Notes: a model not told the origin generated them from the letters alone. A stretch of DNA of 50,355 nt from an uncultured Lachnospiraceae bacterium (GCA_947177445.1 CAMWUL010000020.1:1-50355), one strand, 5' to 3'; positions 44,181 to 50,355 are shown, counted from the stretch's first letter. Numbers and translations: made by a program.

Positions 44181-44218
44181 AAAAAAGCAGTTCCGGTATT
44201 TTTCCGGGGCTGTTTTTT
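44181..44218 (+). terminator. Terminator of the ACT-hom-lysC operon
   Basis: AAAAA..CAG..CCGG pairs with CCGG..CTGTTTTTT around TATTTTT, followed by six T. Confidence 0.75.
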
Positions 44219-44258
44219 GATGCCTGCTGCAGAATTTGCCGGGAATAAACAAAATATT

Positions 44259-44287
44259 TATCGAAAAATGTCGAATTACACGTCGAA
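44259..44287 (+). promoter_or_regulatory. Three phased Spo0A-box-like sites
   Basis: TATCGAA (44259-44265), TGTCGAA (44269-44275, exact 0A box) and CGTCGAA (44281-44287) repeat in one orientation at 10 to 12-base spacing, about 55-80 bases upstream of the strong promoter. Spo0A of endospore formers binds TGTCGAA. Control by Spo0A is inferred. Confidence 0.45.
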
Positions 44288-44340
44288 ATACTGACAATTG
44301 GAAAATATTGCAAAAAAACAAAAAAAATTATAAAAAAGTG

Positions 44341-44369
44341 TTGACAAATGACAAGGCCTGACGTATAAT
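44341..44369 (+). promoter_or_regulatory. Perfect consensus sigma-A promoter
   Basis: TTGACA at 44341-44346, 17 bases, TATAAT at 44364-44369, with A-rich tracts upstream that resemble an UP element. It is the strongest promoter in the window by sequence. Confidence 0.9.
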
Positions 44370-44540
44370 GAACTCATAAAAGAAAAGGAGAGAAAAAACA
44401 TCTTCCATAAGGTACAAATGAATAAGGAACAAAAGCTTACCGGAATGTGACGAGTACACAGAAGAAAAAGTAACGGATCACTGAAGAAAAGAATCGGAGA
44501 TAAACGAAACAGACTATTTCCCGAGATTTGTCTCAGATAA

Positions 44541-44624
44541 ATGTCAAAGGTGTTTGTCGACGAACAGAGTCAGGGCGTTATGGTACCAGGTACAAGAGAA
44601 AATGTGGAAAAGCACAAAAGATGA
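44541..44624 (+). CDS. Micro-ORF 1 (27 aa), candidate
   Basis: ATG to TGA encodes 27 residues beginning MSKVFVDEQSQGVMVPGTRE and ending in a basic HKR. Composition looks protein-like, with no signal peptide. It lies on the strong orphan transcript, but there is no good ribosome binding site in front. Its stop overlaps the next start as ATGA, the usual sign of translational coupling. No family is recognised. It may be a real microprotein, or a chance frame in an RNA or pseudogene. Confidence 0.35.
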   Translation: MSKVFVDEQSQGVMVPGTRENVEKHKR

Positions 44625-44701
44625 AATGGAAGAAAAAGAGCAGCGACAACGCAAAACTGAATAAGAAAGAGAGGTATGGTCCATTGGATGAGTCATTTTG
44701 A
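44621..44701 (+). CDS. Micro-ORF 2 (26 aa), candidate
   Basis: ATG at 44621 overlaps the stop of micro-ORF 1 (ATGA). It encodes 26 residues, basic at first (MKWKKKSSDNAKLNKKER) and ending YGPLDESF; the stop is at the foot of the terminator hairpin. The fit of frame, overlap and transcript end is suggestive, but the ORF is too short to be sure of. It has no cysteines and no hydrophobic segment, so it is not a typical bacteriocin or membrane toxin. No family is recognised. Confidence 0.35.
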   Translation: MKWKKKSSDNAKLNKKERYGPLDESF

Positions 44702-44738
44702 GAGAGCGTATTGATTGAAATAATCGATACGCTCTCTC
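44700..44738 (+). terminator. 17-bp hairpin at the end of the orphan transcript
   Basis: Arms 44700-44716 and 44722-44738 pair over 17 bp with one G-T, loop GAAAT. There is no immediate T-run; eight T follow at 44781-44788. Either it terminates weakly or it stabilises the RNA 3' end. Confidence 0.6.
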
Positions 44739-44825
44739 ACATTGTGTCCGTTTCTTTGAGGCACACGCATGCTGTCTCCGTTTTTTTTGCAGAAACTATT
44801 GTTACCTGTGAAAAGTAACAACTAT

Positions 44826-44968
44826 GTTACTCTTCACGGGTAAGGGCCGCGAGGTGTTTTTGCGCGTTGTTTGCACAAAAACCCAAGACAGCACGCGCCA
44901 AAATGAGCGTTTTTTGCTCATTTTGTGTGCATCAAGTTGCTTTGAACGGCGAAGCCGTGAAAAGTAAC
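44826..44968 (-). repeat. 143-bp element with terminal inverted repeats, copy 1
   Basis: The ends GTTACTCTTCACGG (44826-44839) and CCGTGAAAAGTAAC (44955-44968) are inverted repeats. Inside are a perfect AAAATGAGC/GCTCATTTT hairpin and a GTTTTTG/CAAAAAC hairpin. The first 131 bases of the minus-strand reading match 50169-50299 with six differences. An extra half-end GTTACC...AAAAGTAAC lies at 44801-44819. It resembles a MITE or other structured extragenic repeat; no transposase is present. Confidence 0.8.
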
Positions 44969-45087
44969 CAACTATTACAATTTTTTTACAAAAGAAATGA
45001 TTTCCTGTGGAAAAACATTGCAATATAGGTTATTATAAGTAAAGAAAAGAAACGGAACATAATGCAGGAAGGGCGCGAAAGCTGAAA

Positions 45088-46425
45088 ATGGAAGATAAGC
45101 AGCAGTTGCAGATGAAGGAAAAGCATTCCCAGGAAAAGAGAGAGGCACGCAGAAGAAGAAGGGTCAGAAACCAGGTGATTTCATATTTGGTTCTGATTCT
45201 GCTGATTTTGGTTATGGCGTTGGGAATAGTATTGGGAGTACGACAGCTGACTGTCGGACGGCAGGAGGATCAGGAGGAACAGCAGGAGGACAGTCAGAAT
45301 CGAATCGAAGAGCTGCTGGGGTCGGAGGAATCTCTGCAGACACCGGAGCCTGCGCCGGAGGTGGTGGAGCAGACACCAGAGCAGAAGCTGGATGAGATTG
45401 TCAATGCGGGAATTGAGGTCATGCCCCTGGAGGATAAGGTGGCAGGACTGTTTATAGTTACGCCGGAAGCCATTACAGGAGTGGACACAGCGGTAAAGGC
45501 TGGGGATGGAACCAGAGATGCGCTGTTTCGCCATCCGGTGGGAGGCCTCATATATTTTGGAAAGAACATTCAGTCGGAAGAGCAGCTTCATGAGATGCTG
45601 AATAATACCAGTATATATGCCAAATACCCTCTTTTTCTGGCAGTGGACGAGGAAGGGGGAAGCGTTTCCAGGGTGGCGGATGCAGGTATTGGTCCCAAGG
45701 TGGACTCCGCTTCGACAATCGGGGCGGCTCAGGACACGAATGGTGCGTACCAGGCCGGTACAGTCATAGGTGCAAAGCTGTTTGAATTGGGTTTTAACCT
45801 TGATTTTGCACCGGTGGCAGACGTGGCAAGCGTGCCTGACGGCATTATGGCAGACCGGTCATATGGGGCTGACGCCCAGCTGGCAGGCGCTATGGCGGCT
45901 GCTATGGCCGCAGGACTTAAAAGTCAGGGGATCATGTCCTGTCTGAAGCATTTTCCTGGTATCGGCAGTACGTCCCAGGATCCTCATACGGGGCTGTCCG
46001 CCACCGATAGAACAGAGGAACAGTTTCGAAGTGAAGAGTTTATTGCCTTCAAAGCCGGGATTGATGCCGGAGTTCAAATGGTGATGATCGGACATATTTC
46101 GGCGCCCGGGCTTACCGGAGATAACGAGCCCTGTATCTTCTCTGAAAGGGTGGTCACGGATATCCTTCGGGGAGAACTGGGTTTTGACGGCGTTGTTATC
46201 ACAGACGCCCTGAATATGGCGGCTGTTTCCGAGTACCATACAGCGGACGAGGCGGCTATTCTGGCGCTGAAGGCTGGCTGTGATATGCTGCTGATGCCGG
46301 AGGATTATGAGACGGCGTATAACGGCGTTCTTCAGGCAGTCCGGGACGGTATTATTTCGGAGGAGCGCATTAACGATTCCCTCAGAAGGATCTACCGGAT
46401 CAAGTACGCGGACAAAGTACAATGA
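45088..46425 (+). CDS. Membrane-anchored GH3 glycosidase (NagZ-like)
   Basis: A 445-residue protein. A very basic N-terminus (REARRRRRVRNQ) is followed by a transmembrane anchor at about 31-52 (ISYLVLILLILVMALGIVLG) and an acidic Gln/Glu linker to about 95. The rest is a GH3 catalytic domain. SCLKHFPGIGSTSQDPHTGL is the NagZ-type Lys-His and Asp-His signature, and GVVITDALNM holds the nucleophile aspartate. It should remove beta-N-acetylglucosaminyl residues from peptidoglycan fragments, outside the membrane. Only a weak GAAAG-type ribosome binding site precedes the ATG. It starts 120 bases after the repeat element, whose insertion may have changed its promoter region. Confidence 0.85.
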   Translation: MEDKQQLQMKEKHSQEKREARRRRRVRNQVISYLVLILLILVMALGIVLGVRQLTVGRQEDQEEQQEDSQNRIEELLGSEESLQTPEPAPEVVEQTPEQKLDEIVNAGIEVMPLEDKVAGLFIVTPEAITGVDTAVKAGDGTRDALFRHPVGGLIYFGKNIQSEEQLHEMLNNTSIYAKYPLFLAVDEEGGSVSRVADAGIGPKVDSASTIGAAQDTNGAYQAGTVIGAKLFELGFNLDFAPVADVASVPDGIMADRSYGADAQLAGAMAAAMAAGLKSQGIMSCLKHFPGIGSTSQDPHTGLSATDRTEEQFRSEEFIAFKAGIDAGVQMVMIGHISAPGLTGDNEPCIFSERVVTDILRGELGFDGVVITDALNMAAVSEYHTADEAAILALKAGCDMLLMPEDYETAYNGVLQAVRDGIISEERINDSLRRIYRIKYADKVQ

Positions 46426-46442
46426 AGCTCACCAACCGCAGT

Positions 46443-46471
46443 TTGATGCCAAAATGTGGATGTGATACTAT
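46443..46471 (+). promoter_or_regulatory. Promoter of the 219-aa unknown gene
   Basis: TTGATG at 46443-46448 and TACTAT at 46466-46471, spacing 17, 35 bases before the gene. Confidence 0.5.
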
Positions 46472-46505
46472 GATTTCACCAATCGGAATTTGAGGAGGAA
46501 AAGCT

Positions 46506-47165
46506 ATGGGCTGGCAAAGCTGTCCTTTTTTAGTCTCACCCAAAGAACTTCAAACAGCATTTGAACCGTTTAACCTCGTTATCCATAATGCCTGTGTACC
46601 GATTGATTATACAAATTCCCCTGTTGAGGATTTTCTCGAAAACTATTCCGCGCTGTATGAACGTTTGATTAACGGCGGAGTTTTTGACGGAAGCTATCAT
46701 GCACTGTTGAAGCAGATTGCCTTCACTTCCAACATATCGGATATTAAATTTTGTATGGAACATGAACTTGATGGGAAATGGGTTAAAGCGATGAAACATG
46801 ATAAACAGTCGGTATTGCCTTATCTCGCACCGTTTACCTTTAACACATATACGGAAAACAATAGATTATATGTCAGTACCAGGTACTCCTATCTGGCGTA
46901 CAGCGATTCCATATTTGGTTATGAGGTAATTTTCCCTAAATTCAGTCAGAGCGATGCGGATTATTATGGGCTTGCAAGCGAAAAGGAATTAAATGCCTAC
47001 CCCGATTATGAATTATTTAGGAAAAATATTATTAAAATTACAAAACCATTCCATTTCAGGCTGAATGGAGATGTGAAAAAAACACAAATCAGAATCAGCG
47101 ATGAAGTAAAGGCATATTTGCCCAATTTGCATTGTATCAAGTGTAAAGGAATCGAGATATTATAA
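46506..47165 (+). CDS. Unknown protein, AT-rich gene
   Basis: A 219-residue protein I do not recognise. GAGGAGG is well placed for the ATG. The sequence is mixed alpha/beta with many aromatics (WQSCPFLVSPKELQTAFEPF, YLAPFTFNTYTENNRLYVST, FGYEVIFPKFSQSDADYYGL) and a C-terminal CIKCKG. It has no signal peptide or membrane span and no catalytic motif I can name, so it is probably cytosolic. Its codon use is noticeably more AT-rich than GH3 before it, suggesting acquisition. It has its own promoter and is convergent with the next gene. Confidence 0.6.
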   Translation: MGWQSCPFLVSPKELQTAFEPFNLVIHNACVPIDYTNSPVEDFLENYSALYERLINGGVFDGSYHALLKQIAFTSNISDIKFCMEHELDGKWVKAMKHDKQSVLPYLAPFTFNTYTENNRLYVSTRYSYLAYSDSIFGYEVIFPKFSQSDADYYGLASEKELNAYPDYELFRKNIIKITKPFHFRLNGDVKKTQIRISDEVKAYLPNLHCIKCKGIEIL

Positions 47166-47192
47166 CTCATCCGGCGGGCAGCCGGGAGAGAA

Positions 47193-47840
47193 TCAGTCAG
47201 CCCCGGGCCCTTTTTTCAAAAGCTGTTCCAGTCGGGAGACATTTTCCGGATCACAGCGGCGCAGGTCGAAGGCCAGATCGGTTTCCGCCTGATGCAGTAC
47301 GAACAGCCGGCGGGGGAGTCCTGGCAGGCGCAGGAAGCGCAGCAGACAAATGACTGCCATAGCTGCCAGAAAGGCGGTAATAAAGACAAAGAGCCAAAGA
47401 CTGTCCCCTGCCGGGCCTGTCGGCCTGAGCAGACTGTTCAACCCGAATTTCCCGCTGACCAGCGCGCCGCAGGCATAAATGAGGAAGAGCAGAAGTGAGA
47501 GCGCTTTTTTTCCCGGATGATCGTTCTGTGCCTCGGATACATCAAGTACCGAGGAAAAGGGGACAATGATTTTGTCTCTTTTTTTCTTGAAATTCTTTTT
47601 TCCATGTTTTTGAATATAGTATGTGCCTGATATATGGAGACTATTATCAAAAACAGTGATATGATTCCCGTGGATCAGGAGCTTATCAGAAGTCTGCTCC
47701 AAGACGGATGAAGCATCGAGGTCTGGTGAAGCATTGGGGGCGGATGATATATTGAGGTCTGGTGATACATCGAGGTCTGGTGATATATCGAGATCAGACG
47801 ATGCATTGAGCTTGGATGATGTGTTGAAATCCTGCGGCAT
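47193..47840 (-). CDS. Unknown membrane protein with hexapeptide repeats
   Basis: A 215-residue protein. The first 45 residues are imperfect hexapeptides of the type LDxSPD (LDISPDLDVSPDLNIS), encoded by an 18-bp tandem repeat. Next is a beta-rich stretch (LLIHGNHITVFDNSLHISGTYY) that looks PH-domain-like, then two transmembrane segments (about 115-135 and 148-170, LSLLLFLIYACGALVSG and LFVFITAFLAAMAVICLL) and a basic/charged cytosolic tail. AAGGAGA precedes the ATG at 47840. I know no family for it. The repeat makes length variation between strains likely. Confidence 0.6.
   Translation of the reverse strand: MPQDFNTSSKLNASSDLDISPDLDVSPDLNISSAPNASPDLDASSVLEQTSDKLLIHGNHITVFDNSLHISGTYYIQKHGKKNFKKKRDKIIVPFSSVLDVSEAQNDHPGKKALSLLLFLIYACGALVSGKFGLNSLLRPTGPAGDSLWLFVFITAFLAAMAVICLLRFLRLPGLPRRLFVLHQAETDLAFDLRRCDPENVSRLEQLLKKGPGAD
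47710..47835. repeat. 18-bp minisatellite, seven units
   Basis: Seven in-frame units of 18 bases, for example GATATATTGAGGTCTGGT (47746-47763) and GATACATCGAGGTCTGGT (47764-47781); outer units are degenerate, and an eighth may lie at 47692-47709. They encode the hexapeptide repeats of the membrane protein at 47193-47840. No spacers, so this is not CRISPR. Confidence 0.8.
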
Positions 47841-47955
47841 ACATATTTTCTCCTTATATATAATAGTGTAGCATATATTGCTTTTGCTCCTGTGTACAAT
47901 GAGTCAAGAGGTCGTGCCTGCACGGACAGTTGAAGAAGTGCGTTCTGCTTCGCGG

Positions 47956-48339
47956 CTAGGTTATCGATTTCATCTTTTTTATTAATGCAATATCCGCTAA
48001 ATCTTTTTTTCTGCCAAGTTTCTTTTTCATCTGTATAAGTCCGTCGGCACACACAACGGGAACACCGCCGATTATTTCCACTGTACCTTCAACCCAATTT
48101 TCAAAAATCTCGACATCTTCAGAATATAAGATTTTTCTGGTTCCATCTTCACAGCATGAAACTACATATCCCTGTTGCTCCAACTTATCTGCCAAAAGTG
48201 TACTACATCCCAAATCAATGTCATGTGTTTGAGGGCGAAACCCATGTAAAACCATAGCGCTGCCTGCAATTACCCAGTATTCCTTTTTAGAAAAAGGAAG
48301 TTCCTGAAGTCTTTGAAGCAAAGAATATTTATCAAACAT
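47956..48339 (-). CDS. Nucleotidyltransferase-like protein
   Basis: A 127-residue protein that looks like a minimal nucleotidyltransferase fold (DUF6036/AbiEii-like). After MFDKYSLLQRLQELPFSKKE comes EYWVIAGSAMVLHGFRPQTH and DIDLG, the GS...DxD pattern of the family; the rest is DVEIFENWVEGTVEIIGG and a C-terminal KKKLGRKKDLADIALI. Such proteins are often antitoxins or toxins in pairs, but no partner gene is visible next to it. The frame is open upstream through the tRNA-Gly gene, which cannot be coding. GGAGGTG lies 12 bases before the ATG at 48339, so I chose that start. AT-rich compared with flanking genes. Confidence 0.6.
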   Translation of the reverse strand: MFDKYSLLQRLQELPFSKKEYWVIAGSAMVLHGFRPQTHDIDLGCSTLLADKLEQQGYVVSCCEDGTRKILYSEDVEIFENWVEGTVEIIGGVPVVCADGLIQMKKKLGRKKDLADIALIKKMKSIT

Positions 48340-48465
48340 ATTGAATAAATACACCTCCACATCCTGGTTCCCGCGAGCAATTGAGTTAAAGTCCCGGATG
48401 CTTGTATTATTTATAGACTCTTTTTTCATGAGTACACAATTCCGGGGAGGGATTATTTTTTGCAT

Positions 48466-48501
48466 ATGAAAATGGAATCCATGATTGCTCAGGGATTCCA
48501 C
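48466..48501 (-). terminator. Terminator-like hairpin after tRNA-Gly
   Basis: On the minus strand TGGAATCC and GGATTCCA pair over 8 bp with a 12-base loop, followed by ATTTTC. It lies 12 bases past the tRNA 3' end. Confidence 0.6.
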
Positions 48502-48511
48502 ATTGCTAAAG

Positions 48512-48584
48512 AGCGATAGACGGGACTCGAACCCGCGGTTTCCACCTTGGCAAGGTGGCGCTCTACCAACTGAGCCACTATCGC
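48512..48584 (-). tRNA. tRNA-Gly (anticodon GCC)
   Basis: On the minus strand GCGATAG pairs with CTATCGC as the acceptor stem. The anticodon stem CCACC/GGTGG encloses TTGCCAA, giving anticodon GCC for glycine codons GGC and GGU. The T arm has GGGTTCGAGTCCC. The discriminator is U and CCA is not encoded. Confidence 0.95.
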
Positions 48585-48611
48585 ATACGTGTCCGGCTAC
48601 GAACAAAAATT

Positions 48612-48640
48612 ATTTTACTATACAACAAAACAGATGTCAA
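48612..48640 (-). promoter_or_regulatory. Promoter of tRNA-Gly
   Basis: On the minus strand TTGACA (48635-48640) and TAAAAT (48612-48617), spacing 17, about 28 bases from the tRNA 5' end. It sits just past the stop of the acyltransferase gene. Confidence 0.75.
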
Positions 48641-48648
48641 GAAAAAAA

Positions 48649-49692
48649 TTAGAAAAACTTGCGAAGCCATCCCGTGAGTCGTTTTTCTATGAGGCTGTAG
48701 CAAATCAGCGCAAGAACCGCACTGACAGCGATTCCCAGAACTGCGCCCGCAAGGGAACGGGCGGTCAGACTGCCGAAATCAAAGACCTTGCGGTCCAGAA
48801 GCATAATGGGATAGTAATGCATAAAGTACAGTGAGAAGCTTATATTGCCCAGCCGCACCAGAGCTTCCGGAGCTTTCAGAAGGAGTCCTGCCGTGAAAAC
48901 GCACAGGACGATACCTGCGGCAGGTATTCCCCACAGAAGCGGTCTGCGAAAGCCCAGAATATTGAGAAAAGGTTTTGTTGCTATGAGGCAGATGAAACAG
49001 GCAAGGGCCGTCAGAAGACATACTGGGAGCCAGAGCCTGGGAAGCTTTCCGGCGGAAAACCGTTCATAGATACTCCGGGCAGCATAATATACCAGAATGC
49101 CCAGGATAAATTCCAGCATCACCGGATCGCCGTAGAAGGAAAAGGGAGCGAAGCCTGTGCCGGTGAGCCGGGCGGCGGCCACAGGTACCAGGATCAGCCC
49201 AGAACAGATCAGTCCTCTGTATTTATGGCTGATGCGTAAAGCAATAAAAAACAGCAGATAAAAGAAAACTTCACAATTCAGGGTCCATCCGATCCGCATC
49301 AGCGGCTGAAGTACGCCGCCGCCGATGTCGAAGGGAATAAACAGCAGACTTTTTATCAGGAATACAGGATCTGCTTTGGTCTGGGCGAACATGCCCGGAA
49401 AGAGCAGAAGGAGCGCAAAGGTGCCCAGAGTCATAATATAGTAAAGGGGCACGACGCGGATCAGCCGCCTGGACAAAAAATGAGTCGTGTCTTTGTGGGT
49501 GGAAAGCATCATCATAAAGCCGCTGATGCAGAAAAATATATCCACGCCGAAGGCGCCGCAGTTCAGAAAGCGGATATGCTCTAACACTACGAAGAGCGCG
49601 GCAATTCCCCGGAGAGCCTGTATGCTGTCAAAACGTATTTGATGAAAGTCTTTTTTTTCTATAATCAATTTTGTGGTTTTTGCTGTATTCAT
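48649..49692 (-). CDS. Acyltransferase family 3 membrane protein (OafA-like)
   Basis: A 347-residue integral membrane acyltransferase with about ten hydrophobic segments. IQALRGIAALFVVLEHIRFL near residues 24-43 carries the catalytic histidine. GVDIFFCISGFMMML and FLSRRLIRVVPLYYIMT (the RxxR-type motif) are family signatures. It transfers an acyl group, often acetyl or succinyl, to sugars of the cell wall, capsule or lipids on the outer face. The ATG at 49692 has only GAAGGGA upstream. No polysaccharide cluster surrounds it, so the acceptor is unknown. It ends 8 bases before the tRNA-Gly promoter. Confidence 0.88.
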   Translation of the reverse strand: MNTAKTTKLIIEKKDFHQIRFDSIQALRGIAALFVVLEHIRFLNCGAFGVDIFFCISGFMMMLSTHKDTTHFLSRRLIRVVPLYYIMTLGTFALLLLFPGMFAQTKADPVFLIKSLLFIPFDIGGGVLQPLMRIGWTLNCEVFFYLLFFIALRISHKYRGLICSGLILVPVAAARLTGTGFAPFSFYGDPVMLEFILGILVYYAARSIYERFSAGKLPRLWLPVCLLTALACFICLIATKPFLNILGFRRPLLWGIPAAGIVLCVFTAGLLLKAPEALVRLGNISFSLYFMHYYPIMLLDRKVFDFGSLTARSLAGAVLGIAVSAVLALICYSLIEKRLTGWLRKFF

Positions 49693-49767
49693 TTCGGTTA
49701 ATTCCCTTCGCGGAAAATATGTTATGCTTTTATGGGATTAATCTTATCATAAAATTTCTGATTTTGA

Positions 49768-49786
49768 AATTAAGAGATTCTTAATT
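49768..49786. promoter_or_regulatory. Operator-like dyad upstream of the acyltransferase
   Basis: AATTAAGA, three bases, TCTTAATT: a perfect 8-bp dyad about 75 bases upstream of the acyltransferase start. A possible promoter (TTCAAA/TAAGAT on the minus strand, spacing 16) lies just inside it. Confidence 0.4.
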
Positions 49787-49812
49787 CGAATGCCTGAAAG
49801 AATCCCGGAAGT

Positions 49813-50091
49813 TCAGCGGGTTACTCGGTCAACTCCTGCGCTGTCCAACAGCACATTGAAAGTATGAGCAGTGAGAGGAACTTTGTATTTCCATTGATAC
49901 CAGGAAGTGAAGACTTCGTTGAAAAGCTTCTTCCGGTCATTTGGGTCATAGGAGGATCTGTTGTACTCCGCCAGGGCGATTCCGGCATTTTTACGGTTGC
50001 CCCATCGGCATGCATTGCAGGCGCATCCAGCAGCGTCTGGAAAAGGCGGTTCTGTTTCCTCATCAGTCAACTCAGCCTTCACTTCTTTCAT
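49813..50091 (-). CDS. Unknown protein, possibly a C-terminal fragment
   Basis: A 92-residue frame from an ATG at 50091, with AAGGAA upstream and a GTG one codon earlier. The sequence looks protein-like: an acidic start (KEVKAELTDEETEPPFPD), a cysteine pair CACNAC and WGNRKNAGIALAEYNRSSYD, then VFTSWYQWKYKVPL. The frame also stays open for about 20 codons upstream, reading KDPKLFKFLTVKE, before a stop, so it may be the tail of a longer gene broken near the repeat element at 50169. I recognise no family and no catalytic motif. Confidence 0.4.
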   Translation of the reverse strand: MKEVKAELTDEETEPPFPDAAGCACNACRWGNRKNAGIALAEYNRSSYDPNDRKKLFNEVFTSWYQWKYKVPLTAHTFNVLLDSAGVDRVTR

Positions 50092-50168
50092 CACAGGTTC
50101 CTTGACAGTAAGGAATTTGAAAAGTTTAGGATCTTTAACCTCTCAACACTTTTCTTGGCAGTTGCTGA

Positions 50169-50311
50169 GTTACTTTTCACGGCTTCGCCGTTCAAAGCAA
50201 CTTGATGCACACAAAATGAGCAAAAAGCGCTCATTTTGGCGCGTGCTGCCTCGGGTTTTTGTGCAAACAGCGCACAAAAACACCTCGCGGCCCCTACCCG
50301 TGAAACAATGT
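50169..50311 (+). repeat. 143-bp element with terminal inverted repeats, copy 2
   Basis: Inverted copy of 44826-44968. The left end, GTTACTTTTCACGG and its CGGC-TTC-GCCG hairpin, is intact. The interior differs at six positions over 131 bases. The right end (after CCCGTGAA) has decayed and no longer matches the inverted repeat. Frames read through it in either copy give matching short peptides, but these are by-products of the repeat. The remaining bases to 50355 show no feature. Confidence 0.8.
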
Positions 50312-50355
50312 CATTAAGTTAATAACGAACTGACCGAAATGGTTAGACTCTTTTT

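Larger units (their letters stand above)
44376..44740 (+). ncRNA. Orphan transcript of unknown function (candidate ncRNA or micro-ORF mRNA)
   Basis: The strong promoter at 44341 must transcribe this purine-rich segment of about 365 nt, which ends at a 17-bp hairpin. No ORF of 60 codons with a start lies in it. It does not look like tmRNA, RNase P RNA, SRP RNA or 6S RNA: I find none of their core motifs. AAAAGGAG at 44383-44390 precedes an ATC TTC CAT frame that reads into a 10-codon ATG frame at 44418-44450. Two coupled micro-ORFs follow at 44541-44701. A frameshifted relic of one small gene is an alternative. Confidence 0.5.

Noticed and set aside
44485..44664. Stop-free 60-codon plus-strand frame in the orphan transcript
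   Set aside because: It begins right after a TGA and has no start with a ribosome binding site until very late; kept only as a possible pseudogene sign.
44802..45023. 73-codon frame similar to one at 49961-50317
   Set aside because: The similarity comes only from the two copies of the repeated element read in the same frame, not from a conserved protein.
47710..47835. Tandem repeats considered as a CRISPR array
   Set aside because: Units are directly adjacent, with no spacers, and stay in frame within a gene.
47675..48052. 125-codon minus-strand frame rich in His/Ser/Tyr repeats
   Set aside because: Alternate-frame reading of the 18-bp minisatellite; the other frame has the ribosome binding site and membrane domains.
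48340..48606. Upstream extension of the nucleotidyltransferase frame
   Set aside because: It would translate the whole tRNA-Gly gene; the start at 48339 has a proper ribosome binding site.
44826..50311. The two inverted repeats as ends of a composite transposon
   Set aside because: No transposase or integrase is present in the enclosed block, so two independent insertions or a local duplication are more likely.

Overview
The window looks like a chromosomal segment of an anaerobic, gut-type Clostridia, most likely Lachnospiraceae. The evidence is the anaerobic ribonucleotide reductase pair nrdD/nrdG, several families typical of that group (DUF3842, DUF5685, DUF5688, YqeG-type HAD phosphatase), strong AGGAGG ribosome binding sites, consensus sigma-A promoters, GH29 and GH3 glycosidases, and a moderately G+C-rich core broken by AT-rich islands. 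This placement is inferred from gene content; no 16S rRNA is present.

Layout. 1-820: a SUKH-like gene cut by the left edge, then gene-poor DNA that may be an old conjugative-element remnant. 820-5.9 kb: a metallophosphoesterase, two paralogous XRE regulators on either side of a small unknown gene, an SGNH hydrolase, and a SpoIID-like/PG-binding/LysM protein. 5.98-11.1 kb: a carboxylesterase followed by DUF3842, yqeG, aroE, aroK and aroQ packed in one direction (shikimate pathway), then efp. 11.3-17 kb: DUF5688, tRNA-Arg(CCG), an SH3 cell-wall protein, a helical unknown, gdhA and an MgtC-like membrane protein. 17.1-21.6 kb: a viroplasmin-RNase H protein, a 23S rRNA pseudouridine synthase, ligA and metA, close enough to be one operon. 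21.6-23.05 kb: AT-rich, mostly non-coding island. 23.1-25.2 kb: uncharacterised cluster (zinc-ribbon membrane protein, DUF5685, J-domain protein).

25.2-29 kb: nrdD, nrdG and an epimerase with ATGA overlaps, preceded by a short leader ending in a terminator. 29.1-36 kb: a chemoreceptor, DUF1653, a 5'-nucleotidase, an SfsA-MutY fusion, a row of hairpins and a GT2 glycosyltransferase. 36-40.7 kb: PAP2 phosphatase and diacylglycerol kinase (minus strand), GH29 fucosidase and glyA. 40.8-44.2 kb: ACT protein, homoserine dehydrogenase and aspartokinase, the entry to threonine/methionine/lysine synthesis; metA at 20.7 kb acts on the same pathway.

44.2-50.36 kb is the least explained part. A perfect-consensus promoter (TTGACA-N17-TATAAT), preceded by three phased Spo0A-box-like sites, drives about 365 nt with no normal gene; it holds two ATGA-coupled micro-ORFs and ends in a 17-bp hairpin. 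A 143-bp element with terminal inverted repeats follows. A second copy in the opposite orientation lies near the right edge, and its hairpin end recurs alone in the leader of the ACT-hom-lysC operon. Between the two copies are a GH3 glycosidase, an unknown protein, a membrane protein with an 18-bp minisatellite, a nucleotidyltransferase-like protein, tRNA-Gly(GCC), an acyltransferase and a gene fragment.
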